Source: Actinomycetospora straminea (GTDB lineage Bacteria > Actinomycetota > Actinomycetes > Mycobacteriales > Pseudonocardiaceae). Taken from it: DNA of 64,000 bases. The translations under genes and the position numbers were made by a program. The notes under the pieces were generated by a model. That model had not been told where the DNA came from. It saw nothing but the letters and a program-made list of their open reading frames with translations, and did not search any database. Shown here piece by piece: positions 47,909-56,371 of the stretch (positions are counted from its first letter, which is position 1; every line of letters begins with the position of its first letter). The stretch spans positions 62,001 to 126,000 of the forward strand of contig NZ_JAQZAN010000006.1 of the NCBI RefSeq assembly GCF_028737255.1, written 5' to 3'.

Positions 47909-48267
47909 CCGAGCTCGTCCTCGCGTTCGACGCCGCCTGCGCGCGGTGCCGGGCGGTCGCGGCGGCCGTCGCCGGGACGGGCCTCGAGGTGCTGCCGCTG
48001 GGCGACTACCGGGTGCGGGCGTGGTGCGCCGAGGCCGGCGTGGCCGGGGACGCGCCGACGCTGGTGGAGGTCACGCCGACCGACGGTAACGACCGCGTGC
48101 GGGCGTGGACCGGCGCGGCACTGGCGCCCGCGCTGCTGCGCCGGCTCGGGCCCCGGCGCTCGGCGCGGCTCCTGGGCGCGCTGCGCACCCACGGGGTGCT
48201 GGGCGACGCCGTCCGCGCCGGCCTGCCCGGTCCGCTCAGAACGCCATCGCCTGGGCGCGGCGCTTGA
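47905..48267 (+). CDS. Small protein with CxxC motif, thioredoxin-like
   Basis: This 120-residue protein opens [21 protein letters not shown], a short strand followed by a CxxC at the start of a helix, as in glutaredoxin-like and DCC-type thiol proteins. PTLVEV near residue 52 is compatible with the cis-proline turn of the fold. The rest is Arg/Ala/Leu-rich. The GTG start overlaps the crtB stop (GTGA), so it is translationally coupled to the carotenoid genes. Its end overlaps the convergent Rv2175c-like gene by about 30 bases. Function is unknown; redox protection of carotenoid enzymes would be speculation. Confidence 0.68.
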   Translation: MTELVLAFDAACARCRAVAAAVAGTGLEVLPLGDYRVRAWCAEAGVAGDAPTLVEVTPTDGNDRVRAWTGAALAPALLRRLGPRRSARLLGALRTHGVLGDAVRAGLPGPLRTPSPGRGA

Positions 48268-48607
48268 CCTCGCGCCCGCGGTCCGAGCGCAAGGCATCGA
48301 TCGGCATGCCGGGCAGCGACTCGTCGTCGGCGAAGAGCCACCGCAGGATCTCGCCGTCGGCGTAGCCGCCGTCGCGCAGCACCTGGATGGTGCCGGGCAG
48401 GCCCTTGACCACCCCGTCGGCGACGAGGAACGCGGCGGGCACCAGCCACCGGTCGTCCTCGCGGATCCCGAGCAGCTGGCCCTGCTTGATCATCTGGCTG
48501 ACCCGCGTACGGGGCACGCCGAGGCGCTCGGCGACCTGGGCGAGCGTGACGACCTCGATGTCGTGGCCCACGATGGCGGTGACGGCGGACTCGGACACGC
48601 GCGTCAC
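48236..48607 (-). CDS. Rv2175c-type DNA-binding protein
   Basis: This 123-residue protein has a winged helix-turn-helix part, VVTLAQVAERLGVPRTRVSQMIKQGQLLGI at about residues 18-47 (quoted in sections), then WLVPAAFL. The highly conserved C-terminal block GLPGTIQVLRDGGY, ILRWLF and [12 protein letters not shown] follows. This matches M. tuberculosis Rv2175c, a DNA-binding protein known to be phosphorylated by PknL, whose counterpart is the next plus-strand gene but one. The GTG at 48607 is chosen because upstream sequence is not conserved. The phosphorylation site of Rv2175c lies in an N-terminal region that seems absent here. Confidence 0.92.
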   Translation of the reverse strand: MTRVSESAVTAIVGHDIEVVTLAQVAERLGVPRTRVSQMIKQGQLLGIREDDRWLVPAAFLVADGVVKGLPGTIQVLRDGGYADGEILRWLFADDESLPGMPIDALRSDRGREVKRRAQAMAF

Positions 48608-48647
48608 TGTGCCAGAGGAGGGCGTCGGCGCGGAGCCCGAAACGCGC

Positions 48648-49313
48648 TCACACCAGGGCTGCGACCAGTCCGTCCGGGTTCGCGAGCGCCAGCAGGTGAC
48701 CGCCGGGGACGAGGACCGGCTCGACCCCGGCGCGCTCGCGGGCCAGGCGGACCTGGAAGTCGGCGGGGAAGAAGCGGTCGTCGGCACCGACGACCACCGT
48801 CACCGGGACCTGCGGCCACGCCCGCAGCGCCCAGCCGTCGGCGAACGGGCCGTCGGTCTGCTCGCGCTGGTGCTCGGCGCCCGCGGCCGCGACGTCGGGC
48901 GGCACGTCGTGGAGGAACTCCCAGTGCTCGTCGAAGCCCGCGTCCTCGCGGCCCGCGGCGCGGACGGCGGCCTCCTTGGCCTCCTGGTGGCCCGACGCCG
49001 TCCACCAGTCGCCCGGCGACTCGCCGACCGCCGGGATCATGGCGTTGACGAACACGAGCCGCCGGACGGGGATCCGCCGGGCGATCTCGGCCGCGCTCGG
49101 CCCGCCCAGCGACTGGCCCACCACCACGACGTCGGACCGGTCCCCCAGCGCCGCGAGCGCGACCTCGACGTACTGCGGGATGCCCGCGGCCGGGTCGTCG
49201 GCGGGCAGGTCCGGGGCGACGACGTCGTCGCCCCGCGCCCGCAGCCGCTCCGCCACCAGGTGCCAGTACCAGCCCGCGCCGCCGGCGCCGGGCAGCAGCA
49301 GCCACGTCGTCAC
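48648..49313 (-). CDS. Alpha/beta-hydrolase
   Basis: This compact 221-residue hydrolase has the oxyanion region LLPGAGGAGWYW near residue 6, the nucleophile elbow VVGQSLGGPSA near residue 64, the acid in VVVGADDRFFP and the histidine in PGGHLLALANP. It resembles small esterase-like proteins of the EstC/methyl-salicylate-esterase type. The substrate is unknown. The GTG at 49313 is fixed by a leaderless -10 (TACCCT) seven bases upstream. It has no counterpart between Rv2175c and pknL in M. tuberculosis as I recall. Confidence 0.88.
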   Translation of the reverse strand: MTTWLLLPGAGGAGWYWHLVAERLRARGDDVVAPDLPADDPAAGIPQYVEVALAALGDRSDVVVVGQSLGGPSAAEIARRIPVRRLVFVNAMIPAVGESPGDWWTASGHQEAKEAAVRAAGREDAGFDEHWEFLHDVPPDVAAAGAEHQREQTDGPFADGWALRAWPQVPVTVVVGADDRFFPADFQVRLARERAGVEPVLVPGGHLLALANPDGLVAALV

Positions 49314-49320
49314 CGCGCCG

Positions 49321-49326
49321 AGGGTA
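49321..49326 (-). promoter_or_regulatory. Leaderless -10 box of the alpha/beta-hydrolase gene
   Basis: TACCCT on the minus strand ends seven bases before the GTG at 49313, with no ribosome binding site between them. Confidence 0.55.
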
Positions 49327-49394
49327 GGGCCCTCGTCACCCGTCAGGGACCGCGCGTCGCATCCGAGGATCCCCGCAGGTCACCGCCCTCCTCG

Positions 49395-49400
49395 TAGCAT
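49395..49400 (+). promoter_or_regulatory. Leaderless -10 box of pknL
   Basis: TAGCAT ends seven bases before the pknL ATG. The 94-bp space to the divergent hydrolase gene therefore holds two outward-facing leaderless promoters. Confidence 0.6.
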
Positions 49401-49407
49401 CGGCGCC

Positions 49408-50673
49408 ATGGCCGCACCCACCGCCCACCCCGAGGGGACGGTGCTGGAAGGGCGGTACCGGGTGGACGGGGTGCTCGCGCGCGGCGGCATGTCGGTGGTC
49501 CACCGGGGCGTCGACCTGCGGCTGGAGCGCCCGGTGGCGATCAAGGTCCTGGACGGCGCGCTCGCCGGCGAGCCCGCGTTCATCCGCCGCTTCGAGCGTG
49601 AGGCCCGGGCCGCCGCCCGCCTCGCGCACCCCGGGATCGTGGCGGTCCACGACCAGGGGCGCGACCCCGACGGCACCGTCTTCCTCGTCCTCGAGCTCGT
49701 GGAGGGCGGGACGCTGCGCGACGTGCTGCGCGAGCAGGGGCGCCTGCACCCGGCGGCGGCGCTGACGGTCGCCGAGCAGGTGGTCACCGCGCTGCAGGTC
49801 GCCCACGACCGGGGCCTCGTGCATCGCGACGTCAAGCCGGAGAACGTGCTGGTCGGCCGGGACGGGGCGGTCAAGGTCGCCGACTTCGGGCTGGTCGCCG
49901 CCGCGTGGGAGGCCGGCACCGACGACCCGGACGACCCCGAGGGGTCCGGCGAGGTCGTCCTGGGCACGGTCGCGTACCTCGCGCCCGAGCAGGTCACCGA
50001 CGGCCGCGCCGACGCCCGCACCGACCTCTACGCCACCGGCGTGGTGCTGTTCGAGCTGCTCACCGGCGTCCCGCCCCACGGCGGCGACGGCGGCGACGAC
50101 CCGGTGGCCGTCGCGCGCCGGCACGTGACCGAGGACGTGCCGCCGCCCTCGGCCGTGGTCGGCGGCGTCCCGCGCGCCCTCGACCGCCTCGTCCTGGCCG
50201 CGACGAGCCGCGACCCCGAGACGCGCATCGCCGACGCCGACGCCTTCCTCGCCGCCGCCCGCGGTGTGCGGATCGACGCGGACCTGCCGTTCCACCCGGT
50301 GCCCCCGCCGCGCCGGCGCGCCGCCGCCGGCTCCCGCCCGCTGCGCGGCACGCGGCTGCTCGACCTCGACGCCGACCGCCCCGCCCCGCCGCCGGTCGAG
50401 GAGGCGGACGACGACGCCGACGGGGGCTGGGACGCCTGGGACGAGGACGACGACCTCGACGACCGGGACGACGAGCCCGACGACGACCCCCCGCCCACCC
50501 GCCGCCGCGGCCCCGACGACCGCGTCGACGACATCGACGTCGCCATCGAGCGCATCGAGCGCCGCCGGGCCCGGGCCCGCTCCCGCCGGCTGCTCGCCGC
50601 CTGGCTCCTGCTCGAGGCGATCGCCGTCGTCGCGGCGGGCGCGGCCGGCTGGGGGCTCGGGCTGCCGGGCTGA
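49408..50673 (+). CDS. pknL: Membrane-anchored Ser/Thr protein kinase PknL
   Basis: A Hanks-type kinase domain fills residues 14-285: the glycine loop VLARGGMSVVHRG, ATP lysine in VAIKVL near residue 47, the glutamate in FEREARAAARL, HRDVKPENVLV near residue 140, DFGLV, and APEQV. A disordered linker rich in Asp, Pro and Arg follows (DDDADGGWDAWDEDDDLDD). One transmembrane segment comes near the C-terminus (LLAAWLLLEAIAVVAAGAAG) with almost nothing outside. PASTA repeats are absent, as in mycobacterial PknL. The Rv2175c-like protein encoded nearby is the likely substrate by analogy. The domain has GT in place of the usual autophosphorylation loop pattern, so regulation may differ. Confidence 0.95.
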   Translation: MAAPTAHPEGTVLEGRYRVDGVLARGGMSVVHRGVDLRLERPVAIKVLDGALAGEPAFIRRFEREARAAARLAHPGIVAVHDQGRDPDGTVFLVLELVEGGTLRDVLREQGRLHPAAALTVAEQVVTALQVAHDRGLVHRDVKPENVLVGRDGAVKVADFGLVAAAWEAGTDDPDDPEGSGEVVLGTVAYLAPEQVTDGRADARTDLYATGVVLFELLTGVPPHGGDGGDDPVAVARRHVTEDVPPPSAVVGGVPRALDRLVLAATSRDPETRIADADAFLAAARGVRIDADLPFHPVPPPRRRAAAGSRPLRGTRLLDLDADRPAPPPVEEADDDADGGWDAWDEDDDLDDRDDEPDDDPPPTRRRGPDDRVDDIDVAIERIERRRARARSRRLLAAWLLLEAIAVVAAGAAGWGLGLPG

Positions 50674-50683
50674 GCCGCCGGGG

Positions 50684-52087
<1,404 letters not shown>

Positions 52088-52092
52088 TCACA

Positions 52093-52098
52093 AGCCTA
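52093..52098 (-). promoter_or_regulatory. Leaderless -10 box of aroG
   Basis: TAGGCT on the minus strand ends eight bases before the aroG GTG. No trp-type leader peptide or obvious operator is seen in the 72-bp gap. Confidence 0.5.
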
Positions 52099-52156
52099 CT
52101 GGTGCGGTTGTGGCCCACCGACGTGTTCCCCGTGACGGCCGTCGGGGCTCGGGCGC

Positions 52157-52675
52157 TCAGCCCGTCGCGGACGGACCAGCGGAGTGCAGACGCCGCCAGT
52201 GCTCGTCGATGACGCGCCAGCGGGCGAGGTTGTGGCGGGCGTCGGCGAGGGCGTCGTGGGCGTCGGCCGGGGGCGTGGGCAGCTCCGGGCGACCGACGTC
52301 GTCCCAGCGCTGGCGCAGGTCACGGGTGAACCGCGGCAGCGCGCGCGGGAGGTCGGGCATGGCGCCCCAGAGCTGGGCGATCGCCACGTGGTCGTAGGCC
52401 GCGTACCAGGCCCAGAGCTCCACCGGGCCCTCGCCGGCGGTCACGAACTCGTAGAACTCCTCGCGGATCCGCAGGCGGCTGCGCCACGCCGGGTCGGACA
52501 TCGAGGGCAGCTTGTCCAGCACGTTCCTGCGGACCCACGGCCCGGCGCGCATCGGGTCGAACTGGGTCGAGATCGCGTAGAACTCGCGGCCGTGCTCGTC
52601 CACCACGCCCACCGAGACCAGTTCGATCGTGGTCCCGTCCTCGATGAACTCGCAGTCGTAGAAGTACCGGGCCAC
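52157..52675 (-). CDS. Polyadenylate-specific 3'-exoribonuclease AS (Rv2179c-type)
   Basis: This 172-residue DEDDh exonuclease has the first Asp-Glu pair in RYFYDCEFIEDG (residues 3-14), the second Asp in WYAAYDHVAIAQLWG, and the His-Asp pair in DAHDALADARHNLARW. M. tuberculosis RNase AS (Rv2179c) has the same size, motifs and place after aroG and removes adenylates from RNA 3' ends. The GTG at 52675 has AGGA seven bases upstream. The short C-terminal extension SAGPSATG is not conserved. All catalytic residues are present, so activity is expected. Confidence 0.93.
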   Translation of the reverse strand: MARYFYDCEFIEDGTTIELVSVGVVDEHGREFYAISTQFDPMRAGPWVRRNVLDKLPSMSDPAWRSRLRIREEFYEFVTAGEGPVELWAWYAAYDHVAIAQLWGAMPDLPRALPRFTRDLRQRWDDVGRPELPTPPADAHDALADARHNLARWRVIDEHWRRLHSAGPSATG

Positions 52676-52701
52676 GGGTCCATCCTGTCGCGGACGACCG
52701 G

Positions 52702-53391
52702 TCAGGCGGCCTGCGGGGTGCCGCGGTCCTTGACGGTGCTGGCGTAGACGTCGACGTACTCCTGCCCGGAGAGCACGCGCAGGGCGTCCATGATCTCGTC
52801 GGTCATGGCCCGCTCGACCTGCCGGTCGTCGGTGATGCCGTGGTAGCGCGAGAAGTCCAGCGGCTCCCCGATGCGGATGCCGATGCGGCACGGGCGCCAG
52901 AACCGGGAGCCGACGGGGTTGGCCCGGTCCGTGTCGATCATCGCCACCGGGACGACCGGCACCCCCGCCTCGAGCGCCATCCGGGCGACGCCGGTGCGCC
53001 CCTTGTACAGGCGGCCGTCGGGCGAGCGGGTGCCCTCGGGGTAGATGCCGAACAGCCGGCCCTCGCGCAGGATCCCGATGCCGGTGTCGAGCGCGGCGCG
53101 CGCGGCCCGCCCGCTGCCCCGCTCGATGGGCACCTGGCCCATGCCGGTGAAGAACCAGCGCTTGAGCGTGCCGACCACCCCGGGCTGGGTGAAGTACTCG
53201 GACTTCGCGGGGAACGCCATCCGACGGGGCACCATCAGCGGCAGCACGAACGAGTCGAGCACCGCGAGGTGGTTCGACGCCACGAGCGCCCCGCCGCGGC
53301 GGGGCAGGTGGTGCGCCCCCTCGACCCGCGGGCGGAACGCCACGCGCATCAACGGCCCGAGCAGGACGTACTTCATGATCCAGTACAGCAC
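52702..53391 (-). CDS. 1-acyl-sn-glycerol-3-phosphate acyltransferase family protein
   Basis: This 229-residue PlsC-like protein has a hydrophobic N-terminal segment (LYWIMKYVLLGPLMRVAF) and the acyltransferase block I VASNHLAVLDSFVLPL (HX4D). Block II is GQVPIERG and block III is GIYPEGTRSPDGRLYKGRTG, followed by block IV VPVVPVAMI. It matches Rv2182c by position and size. It probably adds the second fatty acid to lysophosphatidate or a related glycolipid at the membrane. The GTG at 53391 has GGGAGG six bases upstream. Confidence 0.94.
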   Translation of the reverse strand: MLYWIMKYVLLGPLMRVAFRPRVEGAHHLPRRGGALVASNHLAVLDSFVLPLMVPRRMAFPAKSEYFTQPGVVGTLKRWFFTGMGQVPIERGSGRAARAALDTGIGILREGRLFGIYPEGTRSPDGRLYKGRTGVARMALEAGVPVVPVAMIDTDRANPVGSRFWRPCRIGIRIGEPLDFSRYHGITDDRQVERAMTDEIMDALRVLSGQEYVDVYASTVKDRGTPQAA

Positions 53392-53705
53392 CCGGGGCCT
53401 CCCGTCCCTCGCCGCCCGCCGCGCCGGAGCCTAGGGGCCCGTCCGCGTGCGCGGCACCGTCGCGCGGCGGCGTCACACCGGTGACGTGGGCGTCTCTCCC
53501 GGCGCCCGATCACCCGATTACGAGCGTCCTCTCGGGGGCGTCCGGTACCCCTCGGACCCCTCGACGGAACCGTCCGGCGCGACACGACCCCCACCGCGTG
53601 ACCCGACCGTGTGGGACGTGCCACGATGGGGTTCCCGAGTCCGCTCTCCCCCGCCTCACCACGAGGCGGGCCTGACGCGGCGCCACCCGCGCCCCGGAGG
53701 ACCCC
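53392..53705. other. 314-bp divergent intergenic region
   Basis: This stretch separates the acyltransferase (minus) from the lipase (plus) and contains no convincing gene. CGTCAC and GTGACG flank ACCG near 53469-53484, a possible operator. A perfect hairpin (CCCGCCTC and GAGGCGGG around ACCAC, 53650-53670) lies 35 bases before the lipase start. No clear -35/-10 pair is visible on either strand. Confidence 0.55.
53650..53670 (+). other. Leader hairpin before the lipase gene
   Basis: Two perfect 8-base arms, CCCGCCTC and GAGGCGGG, around the loop ACCAC. It is well clear of the ribosome binding site (GGAGG at about 53697), so it may stabilise the transcript or be bound by a regulator. Confidence 0.45.
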
Positions 53706-54515
53706 GTGCCCGTGCTGCCCGGCGCCGAGCCCTTCGCCTCGGATCCCGAGGAGGGCTCGCGGGAGATCGGCGTCGTGCTCAGCCACGGGCTGACCGGCAC
53801 GCCGCAGAGCATGCGGGCCTGGGGCGAGCACCTGGCCGCGGAGGGCATCGGCGTGCGCGGGCCCCGCCTGCCCGGGCACGGCACCCGCTGGCAGGACCTC
53901 AACCGCACCCGCTGGCCCGACTGGTACGGCGAGGTCGAGCGCGCGGTCGACGACCTGCGCCGCGACTACCGCTCGGTGTTCGTCTTCGGCCAGTCGATGG
54001 GCGGCACGCTGACGCTGCGCCTCGCCGAGGAGCGCGGTGACGACCTCGCGGGGATCGCGCTGGTCAACCCCTCGGTGACGACGCTGCGCAAGGACGCCCT
54101 GGTCGCGCCGTACATCCAGTGGGTCGTGCCCTGGGTGCCCGGCGTCGCGAACGACATCAAGAAGCCCGGCTCCGTCGAGCTCGCCTACGACCGCCTGCCC
54201 ACCCGCGCGGCCGTGTCGCTGACCGCGCTGTGGCGGCTCGTGCGCGCCGACCTCGGGCGGGTCCGCTGCCCCGTCCTGCTGTTCCGGTCCCCCACCGACC
54301 ACGTGGTGGAGCCCGTGAACAGCGAGCTCGTCCTCGACGGCGTGGGCTCCGACGACGTCACCGACGTGGTGCTCCACGAGAGCCACCACGTCGCCACGCT
54401 CGACAACGACGCTCCCCGGATCTTCGCCGACAGCACGGCGTTCGTCCGCCGCGTGCACGCCGCGCGCGCCGACCGTTCCGGCGCCGCCCGCTCGACCCCA
54501 GGGACCCCCGCATGA
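53706..54515 (+). CDS. Carboxylesterase / monoacylglycerol lipase-like hydrolase
   Basis: This 269-residue alpha/beta-hydrolase has the oxyanion region VVLSHGLTGTPQSMRAWG near residue 23, GPRLPGHGTRWQDL, the nucleophile elbow FGQSMGGTL near residue 97, the acid in FRSPTDHVV and the histidine in LHESHHVATLD. The HGLTGTP and HESHHV motifs are those of the Est30/monoacylglycerol lipase group of Gram-positive bacteria. It likely cleaves short or medium acyl esters. The GTG at 53706 has GGAGG five bases upstream. The next gene overlaps it by ATGA, so the two are coupled. Confidence 0.92.
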   Translation: MPVLPGAEPFASDPEEGSREIGVVLSHGLTGTPQSMRAWGEHLAAEGIGVRGPRLPGHGTRWQDLNRTRWPDWYGEVERAVDDLRRDYRSVFVFGQSMGGTLTLRLAEERGDDLAGIALVNPSVTTLRKDALVAPYIQWVVPWVPGVANDIKKPGSVELAYDRLPTRAAVSLTALWRLVRADLGRVRCPVLLFRSPTDHVVEPVNSELVLDGVGSDDVTDVVLHESHHVATLDNDAPRIFADSTAFVRRVHAARADRSGAARSTPGTPA

Positions 54516-55159
54516 CCGCGCCCGATCCGGACCCCGTCGACCCGGCCCGCCCCGACCCGGCGCGACCCGACACGGCGGGCCCCACCGGTCCCGCCGGTCA
54601 GGGACCCGACGCGACCCGCCGTCCCGACCTGCCCGACGACGTCGACGCCGCCTTCGCCTCGATCGTCGCCGACTGGGCCGCGGAAGGCGCCCCGCGCTGG
54701 CCCGACGAGGAGGCTCCGGAGGCGCCCGAGGCGCGCACGGACGGGCCGTCCTCGGGGCTCGGCACGGCCACCCCGCCCCACGACGCCCGTCCGCCGGCCC
54801 CCGAGACCCCCAGCCCGGGCGTGCGCCGACGTCCCGAGCCGCCGGCCGGGCCGGCTGCCGGGCCGCCCGCCGGGCCCCCGCGGGGTCAGCGCCCCACCCC
54901 GCCGCGCCCGGCCGAGGACGAGCACTTCGTGCCGCCGGAGCCGCCGCCCCTGCCGCGCCTGGGGCTGAGCAGCCTGCTCGGGCTGGCGCTGCTGGTGGTC
55001 GGGGTCGTGCTACTCGCGGTGCCCGGGCTGCTGGGCGGGCCCGTGGGCCTCGGGATCATCCCGGGCCTGCTGGCGATGACCGCCGGCCTGGGCTGGCTGG
55101 TGTTCGGGCTGCGCCGGGGCCGCGAGCCCGAGGGCCCGGACGACGGCGCGGTGCTCTAG
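54512..55159 (+). CDS. Membrane protein of unknown function with disordered N-terminal region
   Basis: The first 145 residues are Asp/Pro/Arg/Ala-rich and look disordered, apart from a conserved-looking patch LPDDVDAAFASIVADWAAEG near residue 40. Two transmembrane segments follow (LSSLLGLALLVVGVVLLAVP and LGIIPGLLAMTAGLGWLVFG), ending in a short basic then acidic tail. Small DUF308-like hairpin proteins have this design. The ATG overlaps the lipase stop (ATGA). The length is 215 residues. Similar proteins occur next to PlsC-type genes in related actinobacteria, but I know of no function. Confidence 0.78.
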   Translation: MTAPDPDPVDPARPDPARPDTAGPTGPAGQGPDATRRPDLPDDVDAAFASIVADWAAEGAPRWPDEEAPEAPEARTDGPSSGLGTATPPHDARPPAPETPSPGVRRRPEPPAGPAAGPPAGPPRGQRPTPPRPAEDEHFVPPEPPPLPRLGLSSLLGLALLVVGVVLLAVPGLLGGPVGLGIIPGLLAMTAGLGWLVFGLRRGREPEGPDDGAVL

Positions 55160-55179
55160 GGGGCCCGACTCCCCGGCCG

Positions 55180-55420
55180 CCCCGTGTCCTCGGGACACGG
55201 GTCGTCGTCGGCGGTCCCGTCGTCGGTCGGGAAGGGCGTCGCCGGGGGGCCGAGCAGTTCCTGACCCGTGTCCTCGGGACACGGTCGTCGTCGGCGGCCC
55301 CGACGTCGGTCGGGGAAGGCGTCGCCGCGGGAGCCGAGCAGAGCCCGACCCGTGTCCTCGGGACACGGGTCGTCGTCGGCGGTCCCGCTGTCGGGTCGGC
55401 CCGAGGCGCCCGGAAAAGCC
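55180..55420. repeat. Tandem 84-85-bp repeats, each with a GTGTCC hairpin (R3)
   Basis: Two full units (starting at 55180 and 55265) and a shortened third (55349) fill the space between two convergent genes. Each opens with a hairpin: CCCGTGTCC and GGACACGGG around TCG (the second has an 8-base right arm). The rest of the unit (TCGTCGTCGGCGG, then a variable part, then GGCGTCGCCG and GCCGAGCAG) is also repeated. Three tandem stem-loops here would act as a double-sided transcription stop. Confidence 0.85.
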
Positions 55421-56371
55421 TCAGCCCTGGACCCCGGCCCGCTCCCGCGCGTCGAGCGCGGCGCCGACCATGCCGGCGTGCCCGCCGAGCACCGCCGGGC
55501 GGATCTCGGCGAGGCGACGGTGGCCGCCGCCGGTGACCTCGTCGGCGTACCGGCGCCGCGCGCCGTCGAGGTAGAGCGACGCCGACGCCGACACCTCCCC
55601 GCCGATCACCACCACGTCCGGGTCGAACACGTCGGCGACCAGCGCCAGCCCCTGGCCCAGCCACTCGGCGAACTCGTCGACGACCCGCCGGGCCAGCCCG
55701 TCGCCGGCCTCGGCGGCGCGGGCGACGTCGCGCCCGGTGACCGGTTCGGCGCGCTCCCACGCGGCCCGGAGCAGCGAGAAGTCCTCGGACGCCGCGATCA
55801 GTTCCTCCGCCGAGCGCCCGAGCGCCGTCCCGCTGCAGTAGCGCTCGAGGCACCCGCGCTTGCCGCAGGGGCAGGGACGCCCGCCCCGGACGACGGTGAG
55901 GTGGCCGAGCTCGGGGGCGACGCCGTACGCGCCGCGGAACACCGCGCCGTCGACGAGCAGCGCCGCGCCGATGCCGGTGCCGAGCGCCACGAGGACCGCC
56001 ACCGACGCGCCCGCCGCCGCCCCGACGCGGTGCTCGGCGAGCCCCGCGGCGTTCGCGTCGTGCTCGAGGACGACGGGCAGCCCGAGGCGCTCGGTGAGGC
56101 GGTCGACGACGTGGTCGTCGCGCCAGGGCACGTGGGCGCCGAAGGCGACGGTGCGCCGGTCGGGGTCGACGAAGCCCGCCACCGCCAGGCCGACCGCCGT
56201 CACGGGGTGCGCTGCGGCGAGGCCGCCGACGAGCTCGGCGACGGTGTCGTCGAGGACCGCCGCGCGGTCGGGGGTCGGGGCGGCCCGCACCTCGGCCACG
56301 ATCGAGCCGTCGGGGTGCACGACGGCGGCGCGCACCGAGGTCCCCCCGATGTCGACGCCGACGGTCAGCAC
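55421..56371 (-). CDS. ROK family sugar kinase (glucokinase-like)
   Basis: This 316-residue protein has the ROK/hexokinase ATPase fold: VGVDIGGTSVRAAVV (phosphate 1) at residues 4-18, HDANAAGLAEHR with the catalytic aspartate near residue 106, and ALGTGIGAALLVDG (phosphate 2). GVAPELGHL and the ROK zinc motif CPCGKRGCLERYCSG follow, then VVIGGEVS. This makes it a probable ATP-glucokinase or related hexose kinase. The GTG at 56371 overlaps the previous gene by seven bases. It is the last gene of the SRPBCC-arsA-Rv2183c-like unit. Confidence 0.94.
   Translation of the reverse strand: MLTVGVDIGGTSVRAAVVHPDGSIVAEVRAAPTPDRAAVLDDTVAELVGGLAAAHPVTAVGLAVAGFVDPDRRTVAFGAHVPWRDDHVVDRLTERLGLPVVLEHDANAAGLAEHRVGAAAGASVAVLVALGTGIGAALLVDGAVFRGAYGVAPELGHLTVVRGGRPCPCGKRGCLERYCSGTALGRSAEELIAASEDFSLLRAAWERAEPVTGRDVARAAEAGDGLARRVVDEFAEWLGQGLALVADVFDPDVVVIGGEVSASASLYLDGARRRYADEVTGGGHRRLAEIRPAVLGGHAGMVGAALDARERAGVQG

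Noticed and set aside
55180-55420. Tandem repeats considered as a small CRISPR array.
   Set aside because: The whole 84-85-bp unit is repeated, including the part that would be the spacer, and no cas genes are nearby.
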